A DNA stretch of 64,000 bases from the NCBI GenBank assembly GCA_013399855.1, contig VXAY01001101.1, positions 1,075,965-1,139,964 on the forward strand, given 5' to 3'. The notes beneath the pieces were generated by a model that was not told where the DNA came from, searched no databases, and saw only the letters and a program-made list of their open reading frames with translations. Below are positions 11,825-24,310 of this stretch, one piece after another; within the stretch, counting starts at the first letter, position 1; the number at the start of each line of letters is the position of its first letter. Source of the stretch: Oxyruncus cristatus (Eukaryota > Chordata > Aves > Passeriformes > Cotingidae). The position numbers and the translations under genes were made by a program.

Positions 11825-12061
11825 GCTGGCAGTCAGATTTCTGGAGGGTATCAGGGATTGCTTAGTACAAGGAAAGATCTTTTACCTTCTGAGAACAGTC
11901 AACCATTGGAACAGATTGACCACAGGGGTGTTGTGGTCCCAGGACGTTTCCAAGATGTGACTGGAAAAAATCCTGAGGCAGCCTGGTAACTGATACTTCT
12001 TTGAGCTGGGACATGGACTAGAGACCTCCTGATGTCCCTTTCAGCTGATGTCCCTTTGCAG
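11825..12061 (+). mobile_element. CR1 LINE, 5'-truncated 3' end
   Basis: The sequence follows the familiar 3' region of chicken repeat 1 retrotransposons in sense orientation. ACCATTGGAACAGATTGACC (11902-11921) corresponds to the CR1 GGAACAGGCTGCCC segment. It is followed by GGGGTGTTGTGG and later by ACATGGACTAGAGACCTCC, the counterpart of the GGACTAGATGACCT segment. CR1 elements are the main LINEs of birds and other sauropsids and are usually 5'-truncated, as here. The terminal octamer microsatellite is not clear. Instead, a 16-base unit (TGATGTCCCTTTCAGC) starting at 12030 is nearly duplicated from 12046. Divergence is high, which indicates an old copy without a usable reverse transcriptase. 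Confidence 0.75.
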
Positions 12062-15000
12062 TCTGAAATACTCAGTTTTAAATTTTAATGAGCCAATAAG
12101 GGTGGTGAACTCTGTGTGCAGTGGACTGTGTGTTTCAGCAGGGCTGAGACAAGGTCATGGCAGACCATGAGCCCAGAGTACAACCCCTCTTGGCAGCTAT
12201 CCTGCTGTATGTGTGATACGGCCAAGATAGCTGGGAAGAAGGATTTGTGTCAGGCCTCGCTGCTGAGTTTGAAAGATGTATGGTAGGTATGATAACACAC
12301 AAATGTGATTGCATGGCACAAGGGTGTGGAAGTGCAGGTCAGAATCCAACATTTTCTACAAATCCAGGAGATCTTTGTGGTGCTACATGGAAAGGAAAGA
12401 GGTGTCAGGCACTCTGAGACGTAGAGGAGACCTCCCTTTCCCTCTACGACCACTTCCTTCCAGAAAGTGTCCTCTGGCTAGAATGTAGCCAAACCAAAAG
12501 ATGAGTCTTTGAGAGGCTTATTGCAATGGATGCTTGTTCTGGCTGCCCGGAGAAGTTGCCGAAGAGTGAGGGACATGAGAGTGAAAACTAAAAAAGTATC
12601 ATCACAGAGAACAGCAGCAAAAAAAAAAAAGAAGTTTATTTCTCTTTATGTTTTAGCACCTTCCTCCTCCACCCTGAACATTTATGTATATCCTTAGTCA
12701 TTTAATAGGCTTATAATGTCACCATGGGAAAGCAAGATGATATAGCCACACTGTACATTAATAGACCACTAATCACAAAGCAGCAAGAGTTTGGTTGACC
12801 TGAGGATATTCCAGCAAATGGTGAATATTTACATTTTTCCTTATTTGTATGGCATTATGTTGACATGTAATTTTCAGAAGCAAAAGCCAAATCCTGGTCT
12901 GGCCCTAGATGACCTGTTGAAAATGAATTACAAAGGCTGCTCTCAAAGGTGGTTTACAATTTAAGGTGGGATGTGACAAAAACAAACCTAGCACAGCATG
13001 GTGCAGTCTTTATGGATGATGGTATGTTAATATTAGTTTTTCTAGGAACTGGAAGCTTAAGAAACCACAGAAAATAGATATTTTTTTTTTAATTTACACT
13101 TTGCTTAATTTTACATTGCTTAATTTGAACTACTTTGTGGGTGGAACTGAGGTGGTGAGGGTAAACCACTCCTTAATTTTTCATTCGCTAAACCAATCTA
13201 AAACATCCTGACAAAAGCATAATATCATTACTGTAACCATACTGAAGGACATTAAACCTTTGGCTTTCTATTTCACAACCTACCCTAGGTGTTTCAGCTG
13301 AGTTTTGTGAAGGAGACCAAATAAGGCAGAAGGCTAATTCACAGAAATTTGGAGAAAAGGGAAAACTAATATTAAAACGACTAAATAAAGAATATATTCA
13401 AGATTGCTTTAGCAATTGTACTTGAAACAACTTTGGTTTTTGGCAGAGTGACATATGTTTTGAACTGAAATGTTGGTAAGGCCAGCTTTTATTCTGAATA
13501 ACCAAGATGCAAGACTAAACCCCACAATTTCAGTCTTCCCAAGACCCGAAACACAGTTTGCAAAAGGAGATATCTCTGTGCTAGTGCCACATTTCTCTTG
13601 AAATCAGCAGTGGTACTTCTACACAGACTGTTTAATACTTGGCTTGTGAAAAAGTAGCACTGCCCTTCATTTTTTTCCATTAGAAATATATCTGGCTGCA
13701 GTATGCAAGTCATGTTGTTAGTTGATCTTTGTGGGTGTGGGAGCATTACCTTACCAGCTATAATCATGGCACCTGGCTGTGTCCCTGGGGGCTGCCCCGG
13801 GGTTAAAACCACTGTACAGCTTTGGTTTGCTGACCCCTGCCTTCGCCTCGCTCTGGCTCACCTGCCTTGCCGAAATGTGCTCTTCAGGATGCACCTACTT
13901 GTGATGACACAGCAATGTCTCCTCAGAGGTTGTCTTTTGTAAATGTTTAGCCACAGGCACACATAGCTGCTCTATCACTTCAGTCTTTAACACAGACAGT
14001 GCCTGGTTTGTATTAATGGACCTACAACGAACACCAAGTATTGCATGAGCAGAGAAAATGTTTTCTACGTCTCCGTCTTATTATTTCATTTGTGCTAAAT
14101 AAGAATAGGGCTAGCAGATGAGTTATTCATATGAAGGTTGGAAGAAACATCACTTTTAGTTCCAGAACCCCTGCAGATATTCACGAATTTTACCAAAATA
14201 TTTTTGTAGATTCCTATTGTTTTTTTACTGAAAAATATGGCAGAACTGAATGAAATGGATAGGTCTCTTTCAAGAATAAAAAAAAAATCAATTTCATTGC
14301 CCAGCATGTAACATTTTTCTCTGTTTCAAATATGCTGTAAAACTAGATGTCCATGTCTTTTTAATAGAGAAACTTAGCACTTTGAAAAATCACAATAAAA
14401 TATGAGAAGACTGTTGATGATTCAGCTTTCCATAGTTATACTATTATGATATTTTTCTACTTTGTTTGCATTGTTATGTTTTCAGCAAGTTTTGCTTTAA
14501 CTGCAGAGAAAATACAGGCTCTCCAGAATTAACTTGTGCTTTAAATCATATATGGAACAAAAGCCACATATACAAGGATGTAGGTATAGATGGCTGTTAA
14601 GCAGATAAATCCCTTCTGCCTTATGTGGTCCAGAGCTTCAGGCCAGGATGACTTTACATTTCCTGTAAAGGTTATTTAGGCTTACTAACACTTTTATCTG
14701 AGATCTGATATATCTCCTAACAGGAAACAGCAACAAGCAGGGAGAAAAACTCCCAAAATTATTGATTTCCTTTGTTGGATACTCTGCTTTAGGAACACCC
14801 TGATAAGACCTTGTCTGTCAAAATCTGCTGAGAGTTCACCAATGGTCCATGTTAGGAGCTGCATTTGGACACTGTCCTAGGTCAGCTGGTTATGGCCTTT
14901 CTGTCTAAAGCACACTTTATACAGTAGTCTGAGAGGAGTGGGAAAACATGCTGTTCATACCATGAAGCAGCAACTGTTCTGTTAAGTTTGAATATACCTG

Positions 15001-17773
15001 GAATTGCCAATACCTTCAGGTCTAAGTCCGTGTAATAATAATCTAGTATCTAGGGAAAATTAAGAGTAATCACATTTCTTTTTAAAATTTAAGCGTTTTA
15101 GAAAATAAAACCAATTTTGCTAAAAACATTATGTTTTTTGCAACCATATTTAAAATTGCTTTTCCCAATCCATGTTTTATTTAGTGGGAGACACCTATTA
15201 TCTGCTGCATTTTGATCTAAAATTTAGTAAGTGGCATTAAAGAAAAAGCATCTGCCTTCACACTTCTCAGGAAGTTTCTTTGAACATGAACTCTGCGCTT
15301 ACAAGGGGTAAAGATGACATTCAGTGAATTTTCCATGCAAAGCAAAAAGACACACTTCAAAACATATTTAGTCCTTCATAGAGCCATGTCCTGTTTAAAA
15401 ATAAAGTAAAATGAAAAATCTGTTTTGGGTTTGTGCTTTTAAAAGGGGTAGTTAAAGCAGTTGCCTGGATGCTGTAGTCCTTCCTTAAATGAGGCTGGGT
15501 AACAGTAAATACAAATCCCACCTCATTATCCTTGCAGTGTCTTCTGAGCTAACAAAATATTATCCAGCAAAATGTGGGCAACCTCCAGACCCACTCCATC
15601 CTTGTCTCAGCTGTGTCTGCCAAGGAGAAAGGCAGCTCTTGCCAGCAGTGGTATGAGAGGCCCTTTGGGAAATGATGTGAGACCGCTGAACTTGTTTTCG
15701 TTCAGCTGTTCCAAACTTTGCAACCATACCAAAACACAGATTCTCAGCTCATCTGGTCTCTTGGTCCAACAGCAATTGAAGGACAAATAAGATGCTCTGT
15801 TTCTTGGGTTTTTTTGAGGTGAATCTTGTGGTAGGTGCTTGGTAAAGAGTTTGTTTTACCTGAACAGCTGTTGATACTTAGCTGGCTTTCTAGCTAATTT
15901 TTTTAGCAGTCTGCCAAATGTTTACTGTAGGCTGTGTGTTTTCTTTTTGGTGGGCTCTGGAATACCTGTCTGCCCAGGCATTGGAGGGTGTGGGTCTCTC
16001 CAGCCCTGGAAGTCTGAGCTGGTCCTCTTCTGTGAGCTGCCTGGTTGTTTTGTGTTGCTTTGTATAGGATTTGCTCTGGCTGACCATGTGCTCCACCTCC
16101 CTCCATCAGCAGGTAATTTATTTCAATCTGAAGTAAGCCTTATTTTGCTTGTAGTTTCTCTTCCATTGTTTCCTTTTCCTCTCTTCCCTGCCCTAATTAC
16201 TAAGCATTGCACTAGTGATTGAGAAAATAGAAAGATGCTGCTCTTTCAGTGTCCAGTGAGAAGCAGAGATTAGTTCCCACTGCTTTAAAGAAGAAGCACA
16301 TAGGACATGTTTCCAGATAACATCAGACATCTTCCACTCCCCCAGCATCTCTGCTTGTTAGAGTGTAGTAACTCTGAAAGATACAGTTTGGATTAGATTC
16401 CTATACCAGAACCTGATGCCAATAGGGAAAGGTCAACGGAACAAAAAAAGAAAAAAAGGACTCAAACTCTGTATGGTGTTATTGTGGAGTTTAAAAGTCT
16501 GCTGGTAGCTTCTAAGGTATAATATTCCATGGTGTATTTTACTGATTACCCTGATGATTTTACAGAGAAAACCACACTGCTATGTAAACCTGGTGAAGCA
16601 GTGAACCTGCTCTTGATTCAAACCCACAGTCTGTGAGCAGAGAGGTAATGACTCAGGGAGTATCTGTACACATCAGCCCTTGACTTGCTCTGGATCAAAT
16701 GAAAACTCAACGGCACAAATTTCAAAGTGCCTGGATGCCAGTTCTCATATCTAGGACCAGAGATTTCCAGGATGGCAAACTCTGCCTTGGAAGGCAGTGA
16801 GAGACCTGAGGCCCAGAAAACCACCTCCCCATGACATTCAGTGTCATGTACCATAGCCATGGCCTGAGGTATATAGGTCAAACTGAATGACTGCAATTCT
16901 CTTTTTTGTCTTAAGTTCTGTTAAGTTGCTACTTGTAATGTTAATCTGTTATTGAAATAAAACGACATTAGATGTTAGCAGCAATCAAGAGAGAGAGGGG
17001 TCAGAACTGTGAAATGTGTTGAGAAATAAAAAAAGGACATTTTTCAAATTTTAATTGAGAGGTCTCTCTAATGTGGGACCATATATCTTTCACTGTACAG
17101 TTCAACTTCCTTCCCTTCTTGCAATAAATTTCCAACATCTTACAGATACAGAAAAGCCATACTGTATATATGTAAGGATTTTCTTCCTGGATACAGTGCT
17201 TTATTTTTTCTACCATTAATCAGATGGCTAAGATCCACAAAGGTAACATGAAGATATGAGTGCCACATCCTAGACCTGAAATAGAGTACAGTCTTTTTTT
17301 CTTGTTAATTGTTTTCCTGTATTTTTATTTTCTCACAGGAAGTGGTTACATTTGAAGTAGGTATTCTTTATATGTCCTGATTTGAAAATTTGAACACAGT
17401 GATAAATCAGGAGACAAAAGGAAGTTTTGAACAGAGGTGCTCAGCATTTTTGTTCATAGTTTGAACTATGCATGAGTGCACAGACCTTACCCTCATTTTA
17501 AATCAGATAATATTCTTCTACTGGATGCAGCAACCACTTCCATTGCACTGCAATACAGTATAAGGAAGCATCTGTATATATGTTTATTTCTAGCTTCTAA
17601 ATGCCATGCAATCTAAAGAAACAACCATGACAAGGAAGTCTTTTTGTGAACAGACAGTGGCCCCAGCCTGCAAACAGAAGAAGCTTTTACAGTATACATT
17701 TAGTTTTGTGTGTAAACTTTTCAAGACCATTTCAGACTAATAGTCTGCGCTGCATTACCTCGGAGGGTATTGT
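12062..17773. other. Long noncoding stretch
   Basis: About 5.7 kb with no recognisable gene. A 13-A run lies near 12619. The part at 13.68-13.94 kb is GC-richer with retained CpGs and overlapping 79- and 107-codon frames of unknown character. CATAGTT at 17455-17461 and AACTATG at 17464-17470 form a short palindrome. I saw no convincing splice-bounded exon, RNA gene or assigned repeat. Confidence 0.45.
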
Positions 17774-17788
17774 CGTTAAGACTTAACG
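17774..17788. repeat. 15-bp near-palindrome CGTTAAG-A-CTTAACG
   Basis: Two 7-bp arms flank a single A, and both CpGs are intact. It sits immediately before the repeat-like block at 17.80 kb, within a CpG-retaining stretch. It could be a dimeric transcription-factor site or the edge of an old insertion. Confidence 0.5.
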
Positions 17789-17809
17789 TGCTCTGCTAAT
17801 AAATTACAG

Positions 17810-18020
17810 TGATGTAGCAGCTTTTATGTCAAAGGATCCTGAAGTGCTTTACAAACTTTACAGTCCATACATGCATGAATCACTTCACCCACTATTGAAG
17901 TATGGCCAGGCCAGGGATGAATTGTGGCAGCTGTTTAACAGCACACAGCAGTGCGACACAATGGGTTTAGGAGAGTAAAGACAACATGCTCTCCCAGCGC
18001 CAGTCCAGATAATTCAGAGG
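17810..18020 (+). mobile_element. Old MIR-like / unclassified amniote interspersed repeat
   Basis: GATCCTGAAGTGCTTTACAA (17836-17855) corresponds to the GATCYYAAAGYGCTTTACAAA segment typical of an ancient amniote repeat. It is followed by a region with GGCAGCTGTTTAACAGCACA (17926-17945), which I also associate with that family. It is strongly diverged and the family assignment is from memory; a repeat-database comparison would settle it. Confidence 0.45.
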
Positions 18021-19794
18021 GACAGTGGAGAACACCTTGTGAGAGAAAGGGACGGATTTCTCCCTCATGGACTAATGCAAGGCATTGTTACTTGACTTTA
18101 GTGTCTGGGGTTGTCTCTCTCATCTTGTACCAAACCTGTTTCCAGAAAGTCCCTGATTCAAGCTAAAAAGCCTGTAAACACACATGCAAGCGTGTAGGCT
18201 CTTGAAACCATCCAGGAAATTTGGGTAGGTAGAGTTTTACTAGCCAAACTGGAGTTAATCAGGATTTAATGCTGCCTTAGTGTGGAAAATACTAAAAATG
18301 TACAGTCTTTGTTTGGGCTGTCTTTGCAGTGGGGACACTGAAGGAAAAACATCAGTTGTACTTACAGACCATATCTGTACCTCTGCTTGAACAGAACCCA
18401 GATCTTTAAAGAGTTAGATAGGAAATTAATTTAATTCCCACTCCCTTTCTGGTTACCAGCTGTCTCCTAACATAAAGTGATGGTCCCCATAAAGGCCTTC
18501 TGAAGAAACAAGCAATTTCCTGAATAAATCAAGTTATCCTTTCCTCCTTCCCTTTTTTTCTCCCTTTCAGTGACTGGTATCTTTGGTGACGATCCTGAGC
18601 AGTCTTGTTACCAGCTGCTCTAATCTAGGGGCTTTTTGTCATTTCACCTTGATATTTCCTTCTTCATTGTTTTGCATAAGTGCGCAAAACAATGCCTATG
18701 AGTGCGGGGTGCAGGGCTCAGAGCAGAAGGAGAATTGTTTGCAGTGACACACATCAAACTAAGGCTGGCTTCTTCCACAGGAATGGATTTATTTGCTCCT
18801 TGGAAAAATACCTTTGAGCTTTTAACTTCTGCAAAAAAGTGTTACTTGAAGAATTTATTGTTTCATTTTCCTTCATCTATATAGATCCATGGAGACTAGT
18901 GAAAGCCGATGTGTGTGTCTGGGGTGAAAATAGTAGTGACTATGGATTTATACAGGGTTGTTTGCGTTGGGCACTTAAAAAACCTGCTAATTCTTCCTGC
19001 TTAATAATGGAATATTTGCGTGATTGGAGACCCTGACTGCATAGTGTTATGAATTTCTATCCAACAGTTCATTGCAGAAATAGTAATTAAGAGGCCTCTA
19101 CCCTCACTCTTAGTGCCTAAGTGTAAACCCTCCCCTTCCCCCATGGAGGTTTCTAATGGGGTTGCTCACATGAGTTCATACCACTCACAAGCACAGAGCC
19201 AGACCCTGGCAGTCCTGAAACAGACCACTATAAGTAGGATGCAAATACTTGAGAGAAGAAAGTCCACTGATTTCTTTAAGCTGCAAATCAAGCCCACAAA
19301 GAGTTAAAAATAAATAGGCATCATAGAGCACTATCCTACTTATTTTCTAAAGATTGCCAAAATTAATTCTAAAACAGAATATGTAAATGGAATTTTACAT
19401 ATAAAATACTCTAGGTATTGGACCTAGTTTTTGTGCATCAGCTCTGTGCTGAATGGAGTCTTTTGCTTGTAAATGCACTGAGCCTTAAAAGCAATTTCTG
19501 TCACATCAGCCTTCATATTCTTATCTCTTTCATCACCATCCAAAAGGAAACACTTTAAATTCAGGCAACAAGGAGCTTTTAATTCAGATGTAAGTTTATA
19601 CGAGCTATCTTCATTACCGTGTAAAATGTAAAAAATGAGAAAATTTTAAATCATATTTAAAAATTTAATTAGATCATTTTGGTTGTTTTGCCTGTTTTAA
19701 AATATATAATAAAACTTCAATAAATTATATTCTGGGTCATATCAGCTTGTTCTCAAGAAAATGAAGTTAAATCTTTGTAGTAACCAGCAGCTTA
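18021..19794. other. Noncoding sequence
   Basis: Only short frames (65 codons or fewer) occur. The sequence becomes very AT-rich from about 19.37 kb. Nothing was recognised. Confidence 0.5.
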
Positions 19795-19845
19795 ATTTTC
19801 ATTAGGCTAGCTATTCGATAATTAGTCATGCACCATAAATCAAGT
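19795..19845. promoter_or_regulatory. Homeodomain-type motif cluster with a PBX-HOX consensus
   Basis: Within about 50 bases are TTCATTAG near 19797, TAATTA at 19819-19824, and CCATAAATCA at 19833-19842. The last is the exact inverse of the PBX-HOX composite consensus TGATTTATGG. The intact CpG in TTCGAT lies between them. This grouping is what developmental enhancers look like, but AT-rich DNA produces such motifs by chance and conservation was not tested. Confidence 0.35.
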
Positions 19846-20565
19846 CCCCAAGTCTTCTCCAGGTTTCTTAATTGAAAATTATTGTTTCTTGGCTCTGTGG
19901 CTAAATGTGCAGCAAGTCTGAGGAGTGATAGATGCTGAATCTAGCACAAACAGTTTGAAACAGTCAGAACTTGATAGATCATTGCCCTGAAGGGGCTTGT
20001 AATGGTGGAGAGACTGTGAATTTCAAAATTAAAGGTTTGTTCTTAAAAATCACAAGTGTAAAAGCTAGCTGTAATTTACCAAATACGTACTAACCTTCAG
20101 ACACTTTTCCTTTCATTGCTAGCTGGATTTCAGTTGCTTTTCTAGTGACAATTGTAATGAGTTTGTGTGGATATATTTGAAAACTTAAAATCTTAGCTCA
20201 GAAAGACCCAGACTAAGATTATTTTTGCTCTCTTTTGCTGGTGGTGTTCTTTTTCTGGTAAATCTCATTAACAAATATGGAAGTAGTTTCATTTTTGGCA
20301 TTTTCAAACGCTGAATGAAATGGTGGCAGTCCTCTCAGAGCCAATATGAAAGAACAGATGGGCCTGCTACGCATGCCCCAGGTCATAAAATAATTTCAGA
20401 TATGATGCAATTGCGTCTAAGTAAAAGACTTTTGCAAAGTCAGAAATATATTACTTCACTGAAAGAAGTGACTCCTTTGTAATTTTTCTTTTGACAGCCT
20501 AGCAGACTTTGCACAGAGCTCAGCTTGTGTTTGCCATTCTGTAGATAAGGACAGCCACAGGGTTT
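19846..20565. other. AT-rich noncoding sequence
   Basis: No coding frame, repeat or RNA gene was recognised. The complex text at about 19.85-19.97 kb may extend the candidate element before it. Confidence 0.45.
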
Positions 20566-20625
20566 TCCGCCATTCATGGCTTGCTTCCTCGTGATCCGGC
20601 GGCCAAGACCTGATGACGACCACAG
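20566..20625. promoter_or_regulatory. Small CpG-retaining patch with YY1-like core
   Basis: Five CpGs fall within about 60 bases (TTCCGCC, CCTCGTG, ATCCGGCGGCC, TGACGACC) in otherwise CpG-depleted DNA. TTCCGCCATTCATGGC contains CCGCCAT, a YY1-type core, and an inverted GCCAT/ATGGC pair. The patch is too short and too AT-balanced for a CpG island. Two overlapping minus-strand frames of 64-66 codons cross it but are not recognisable proteins. Confidence 0.3.
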
Positions 20626-20930
20626 TGGGAAACAGTGCAAAATGCTCCATAAATTTAAAAGTGGGAATCAGTTGATGCTAAAAAAAAAAGAAACCTAGGA
20701 TTTTTAGCTGAGAATTTCCAAACTGTGTTGGCAAATTCATACTGAAAACCTTCTCACACTTCATCTACATTGATGAACAAATGCAGACTAGGAGCTGAAC
20801 AGGGCACCTGTGTGTTGTCAGATACACTGCGACTTGCGTTGCAGTTGTTATACCTCTGGATACCATGACAAAACAAAGCGACACAGTGGCTTCATGGGCA
20901 GAGACCGCAGCCCAGACTGTGTGTGTTGGT
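20626..20930. other. Noncoding sequence
   Basis: Nothing was recognised apart from a short A-run near 20680. Confidence 0.5.
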
Positions 20931-20951
20931 CCTGAGCAGTGACTGCTCAGG
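20931..20951. repeat. 21-bp near-palindrome, 9-bp perfect arms
   Basis: CCTGAGCAG at 20931-20939 and CTGCTCAGG at 20943-20951 are exact inverses around TGA. It could form a tight cruciform or bind a dimeric protein. No context supports one reading over the other. Confidence 0.6.
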
Positions 20952-23342
20952 GCTCTTCTCCTGGGACACACGGGTGGCAGTACGAGGTGCTGAGCTGATG
21001 GGTGCAGCACTCAGCAGATGCTCTCCATGGATGTCCTGTACGGATGCACTGTCCTGCATTACAGATGTATTTCTGCTGTCAAGGTTCATCTCCTTCCAAG
21101 ATCAACTTTGTACTGCCAGTTCCAGGAATTTCGTGTGCGCATGATAGCTTTCTAAGTGTGTTACTCACATATGTCCTAGGAAAAAATCCTCAGAAAATTC
21201 AGGGGTGTATGATGAGTAATTAAGCTCCAAGGAGGGAGGGATTTAAAAGGCCACGCTGTCAACTGGAAGAGAGTTTATTAAAATATATAATCAAAGAATT
21301 ATTGTATTTGTGGACCATGTTTTTTGGGGGGCCCTGAAATGACTGTGCGTAATCTTATTTTATTCTTGGAAGGGAAAGTCATTTGCCTAAGGGATATATT
21401 GATTTTGTTCAGCTGTCACCATCCCTTTGTAAGATGTTACAGTCAGAAAGGGAAATTCAGGGCCAGATTTACTCAACTTTGTTTTATTTTTGCATTATAC
21501 CAAATCTAAATATGGTGCCCCCATTACAAATGAGAATTGCTTTCCCATCGATCGTTCCAGTTTCACAGTGGACTAGATTGCAGCACCAGCTGGGTGAGGA
21601 GCAATAGAGGATGGGGTGACAGCAGAGGATGAGGGAATGAGCTGTGTCCAAGTGCGCTTTTGAAGCCTCTCTCCGGGGAGGTAACTCCCTCCTGGTGGGC
21701 AGTGCTGGTCAGGGGCTTCACACAACCCGTGTGGGGGGAAATGCAAGGCAGACAAAGCCAGTGTAGACTGAGCTTTCTGTAAACTGCCCCTTCACTTTCA
21801 GGCAGAGTTGTGGTACAGAGAGCAGACTCTGCGCTGGGCTGTGTTCTGATACACAGAGACACACTCCGCAGCTCCTGGCAGTGCAGGGTTTGTGGTGTCA
21901 TAGATTACGAGCCCAGAAGAGATTATGCAGTGCAACTGTTGTGTAAAACAGGCTGTGGTACTTGCCTGGGTTAATCAGTGAGAGCTGATGTGTCAGTGGT
22001 GACATACAGTCTCCACCAGCACCGAGACATGTGGGTGTGCACTGAAGCCACACGCTCTTGCCTGGCCATGGCTGCTCCTTAATCAGGGCCATGTGGCTCG
22101 GTGGCTTCCTGCTTACCATCCTTTAGGACTGGAGGCCCTTTGTGCCCCTGTAGCCTGGCAGGAGCAACTAAATATTTCATCTGAGAGATGGACAGATCAG
22201 AATTTACTCTATGGATACCTGGGCTGAACTGAAAGTGTGGAAATCAGGAACCTGATTCCACTGAGGTTTATGAGAGACCCTGTAGATTTGTTTTTACACA
22301 GAATCATGGGCAGAGTTTGTGGCTGGATTCCTTGTGAAATAAAATCTGGCAAGCTGTTTTTATCAGATTTTGATATAAAATTGTAGAAATATCACACCAT
22401 CAGTTCTTAACTTCTTTTTTGTTTGCATTTATGATAAGAATTTTTCTAGTTACTGTGACTCACATCTGTTAAACATTAATATACTAGCATTTTCAGTTTT
22501 GTCCATCTTTTAGAACTGGCACAAATAGAGCCAAATTCAGAATTGAAATGCCCCCTATGCTGCCATCCTTATTACACACACACAAATAAAATGGAAAGAC
22601 TGGTGTTTGAGATTATATTTTAGTTGATTGTCAGTTGCTATGAACTTTATCTCCATTGGACTAAAACTTCAGATTCCCAATCATATTTTCTTAAGGCACG
22701 AAGTACGAACACACTGTGTAATTTTTATTGTAGGGTTTTGTTTATTTTCAGGATGCAGAGTGTGTATATTCTATTTCAGTAGCATTTTACACCACTATAT
22801 GTAGATTCAAATAAAATAAAATATCTTTTTCTCCCTCATACTTCTTCCCACAGTCAGAATCTGAGCTTGCAAACCAGAAAGGCGTGTGACTGAAACGGTA
22901 GGCTTACACCATTAAAATGAAAAAGGTCGTAAAATAAAAATACTGTAGCTGTTGTTTCTCACAAGATGTGAGCTCATTGTCAGTCTGTACATCTAGGTAG
23001 GATTAGTGTAATATATATGATGCGAGCAGCAACTAGTGGATAGATGAATTTGAATGGGGCTGTGTTCTCCATGTAAGGAAGAGGCAGTGCTTACTCAAAT
23101 GCTGTTGAAACTCCCTCATTTACAGCTCCTGGAGATGAAACATACAGCAGATTGCCTGTAACCATAGCAATTGGCTCCGACATGAAAGATCTCCAGCACA
23201 GAGGTAGTGGTAATGGCAGAAGCAGGGTGGAAGATAAAGGTGTATAGATAGAGACTGTACCAGGTGGAAGTGAACTACTAAATAAGTGAAGGCGAGGTGC
23301 CCTAGATGGATTTGGGCAGATATGTGACTTTTATGGGAAGGT
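20952..23342. other. Noncoding sequence, GC-richer at 21.55-22.13 kb
   Basis: The 21.55-22.13 kb part is GC-richer and has a 112-codon minus frame (21563-21901) without a recognisable domain. It could be a decayed repeat or a noncoding exon. A short CA run lies near 22574. Nothing else was assigned. Confidence 0.4.
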
Positions 23343-23663
23343 TTGGGCTGGCGAGGTGCGCTGGGGGGAAGGCAGGGAAAGCTGAAGGCAAAGCTGAAGA
23401 GAAAGCTGAGGTTTTGGTGCAAAGCTGGTGTAGAGGATGAAATCAGAGCAGGGCTGGCACAGAGTACAGGGAAGATTATGCTGCTGGGGGCCTCTGCCTC
23501 TCAGGTTCTTGCCTTTCAGCAAGGATTTAATCAGATTTCAGGCATCTTCATGAGTCAAAGTGTCCCACTCAACTCATGGATGGAGGCCACACAAGTTTTA
23601 GCTCTTGATGATGAATCATGGTGTGATTCTTGGTGTCAAGGTGCCAGACTCAGAAAGATGTAG
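23343..23663 (+). other. Unassigned GC-richer block with 106-codon open frame and 12-bp tandem repeat
   Basis: A plus-strand frame is open for 106 codons here. The first third is Lys/Arg/Gly-rich and the rest (from about residue 55) looks ordinary, but no known domain is visible. Inside it, a 12-base unit starting AAAGCTGA is repeated nearly three times at 23378-23410, exactly four codons per unit; in another frame it would give Lys-Ala-Glu-x repeats. No promoter, Kozak context or splice borders clearly support translation. A lncRNA exon, an old transposon part or chance are all possible. Confidence 0.25.
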
Positions 23664-24261
23664 ATATTCCATATCCCAAAGCAGTGCCGGAGTTGTGGGC
23701 CTGTGCTTTTCAGATGTGGAAGGAAAATGCCCAGAGAAAAACCCCGGTGCTAAGTGGAGAGTTCAATTGAGTTGTGAGCACTGGTATAAATAAAATATCT
23801 GAAATATTTATATTAATATTTTGCTTGGTTTCAATTTTTTGAGCTTTTTTTTTAATGGTAAATATATGAAAGTTCTTTCCTCTTACTATTTCTGTCAAAC
23901 TTAAAGGGAACCAGTTCTAAGAACAAAGGCCCTTTTAACCCTTAGAATCACAGTTCTAGAATCATAGTAATTAGTTTTTATATAATAATAATGATTGAAC
24001 CCATTTACAAGAAGCAAACCATATCAATGAACTAGGAACTGTAGATCAGGGCTCTTTAGCTTCATATATACAATTTACATCTCTCCAAAATGAATTTATG
24101 GAATTGTTGCAAAGATTCGGACCAAAACTCAAAAGACTTCTACCCATCCAGGTCCTTGCTTTCATCATTTTGTCATAAAGTCTTGTTCAGTTTTTATTGC
24201 AAAAAAAATCTCAGTAAAAGGTCTTCAGAGTGTTAATGGTCTAAATCAATCTGATTAGGGA
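23664..24261. other. AT-rich noncoding sequence
   Basis: Nothing was recognised. AGAATCATAG near 23959 resembles the tail of some CR1 copies, but no CR1 body adjoins it. Confidence 0.45.
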
Positions 24262-24310
24262 TAACTTCATTTGAACAACTGGAGTTACACTTGGGTAAGA
24301 GCACAGAATC
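24262..24310 (+). repeat. Degenerate copy of a short sauropsid repeat
   Basis: ACTGGAGTTACACTTGGGTA followed by AGAGCACAGAATCC closely follows the family pattern CAGTGGAGTTACACCAGTGTAA...AGAGCAGAATCTGG. The family is recalled rather than looked up. It is non-coding and old. Confidence 0.45.

Noticed and set aside
23942..23965. AGAATCACAG/AGAATCATAG as a CR1 tail in reverse
   Set aside because: Isolated motif without adjoining CR1 3' region.
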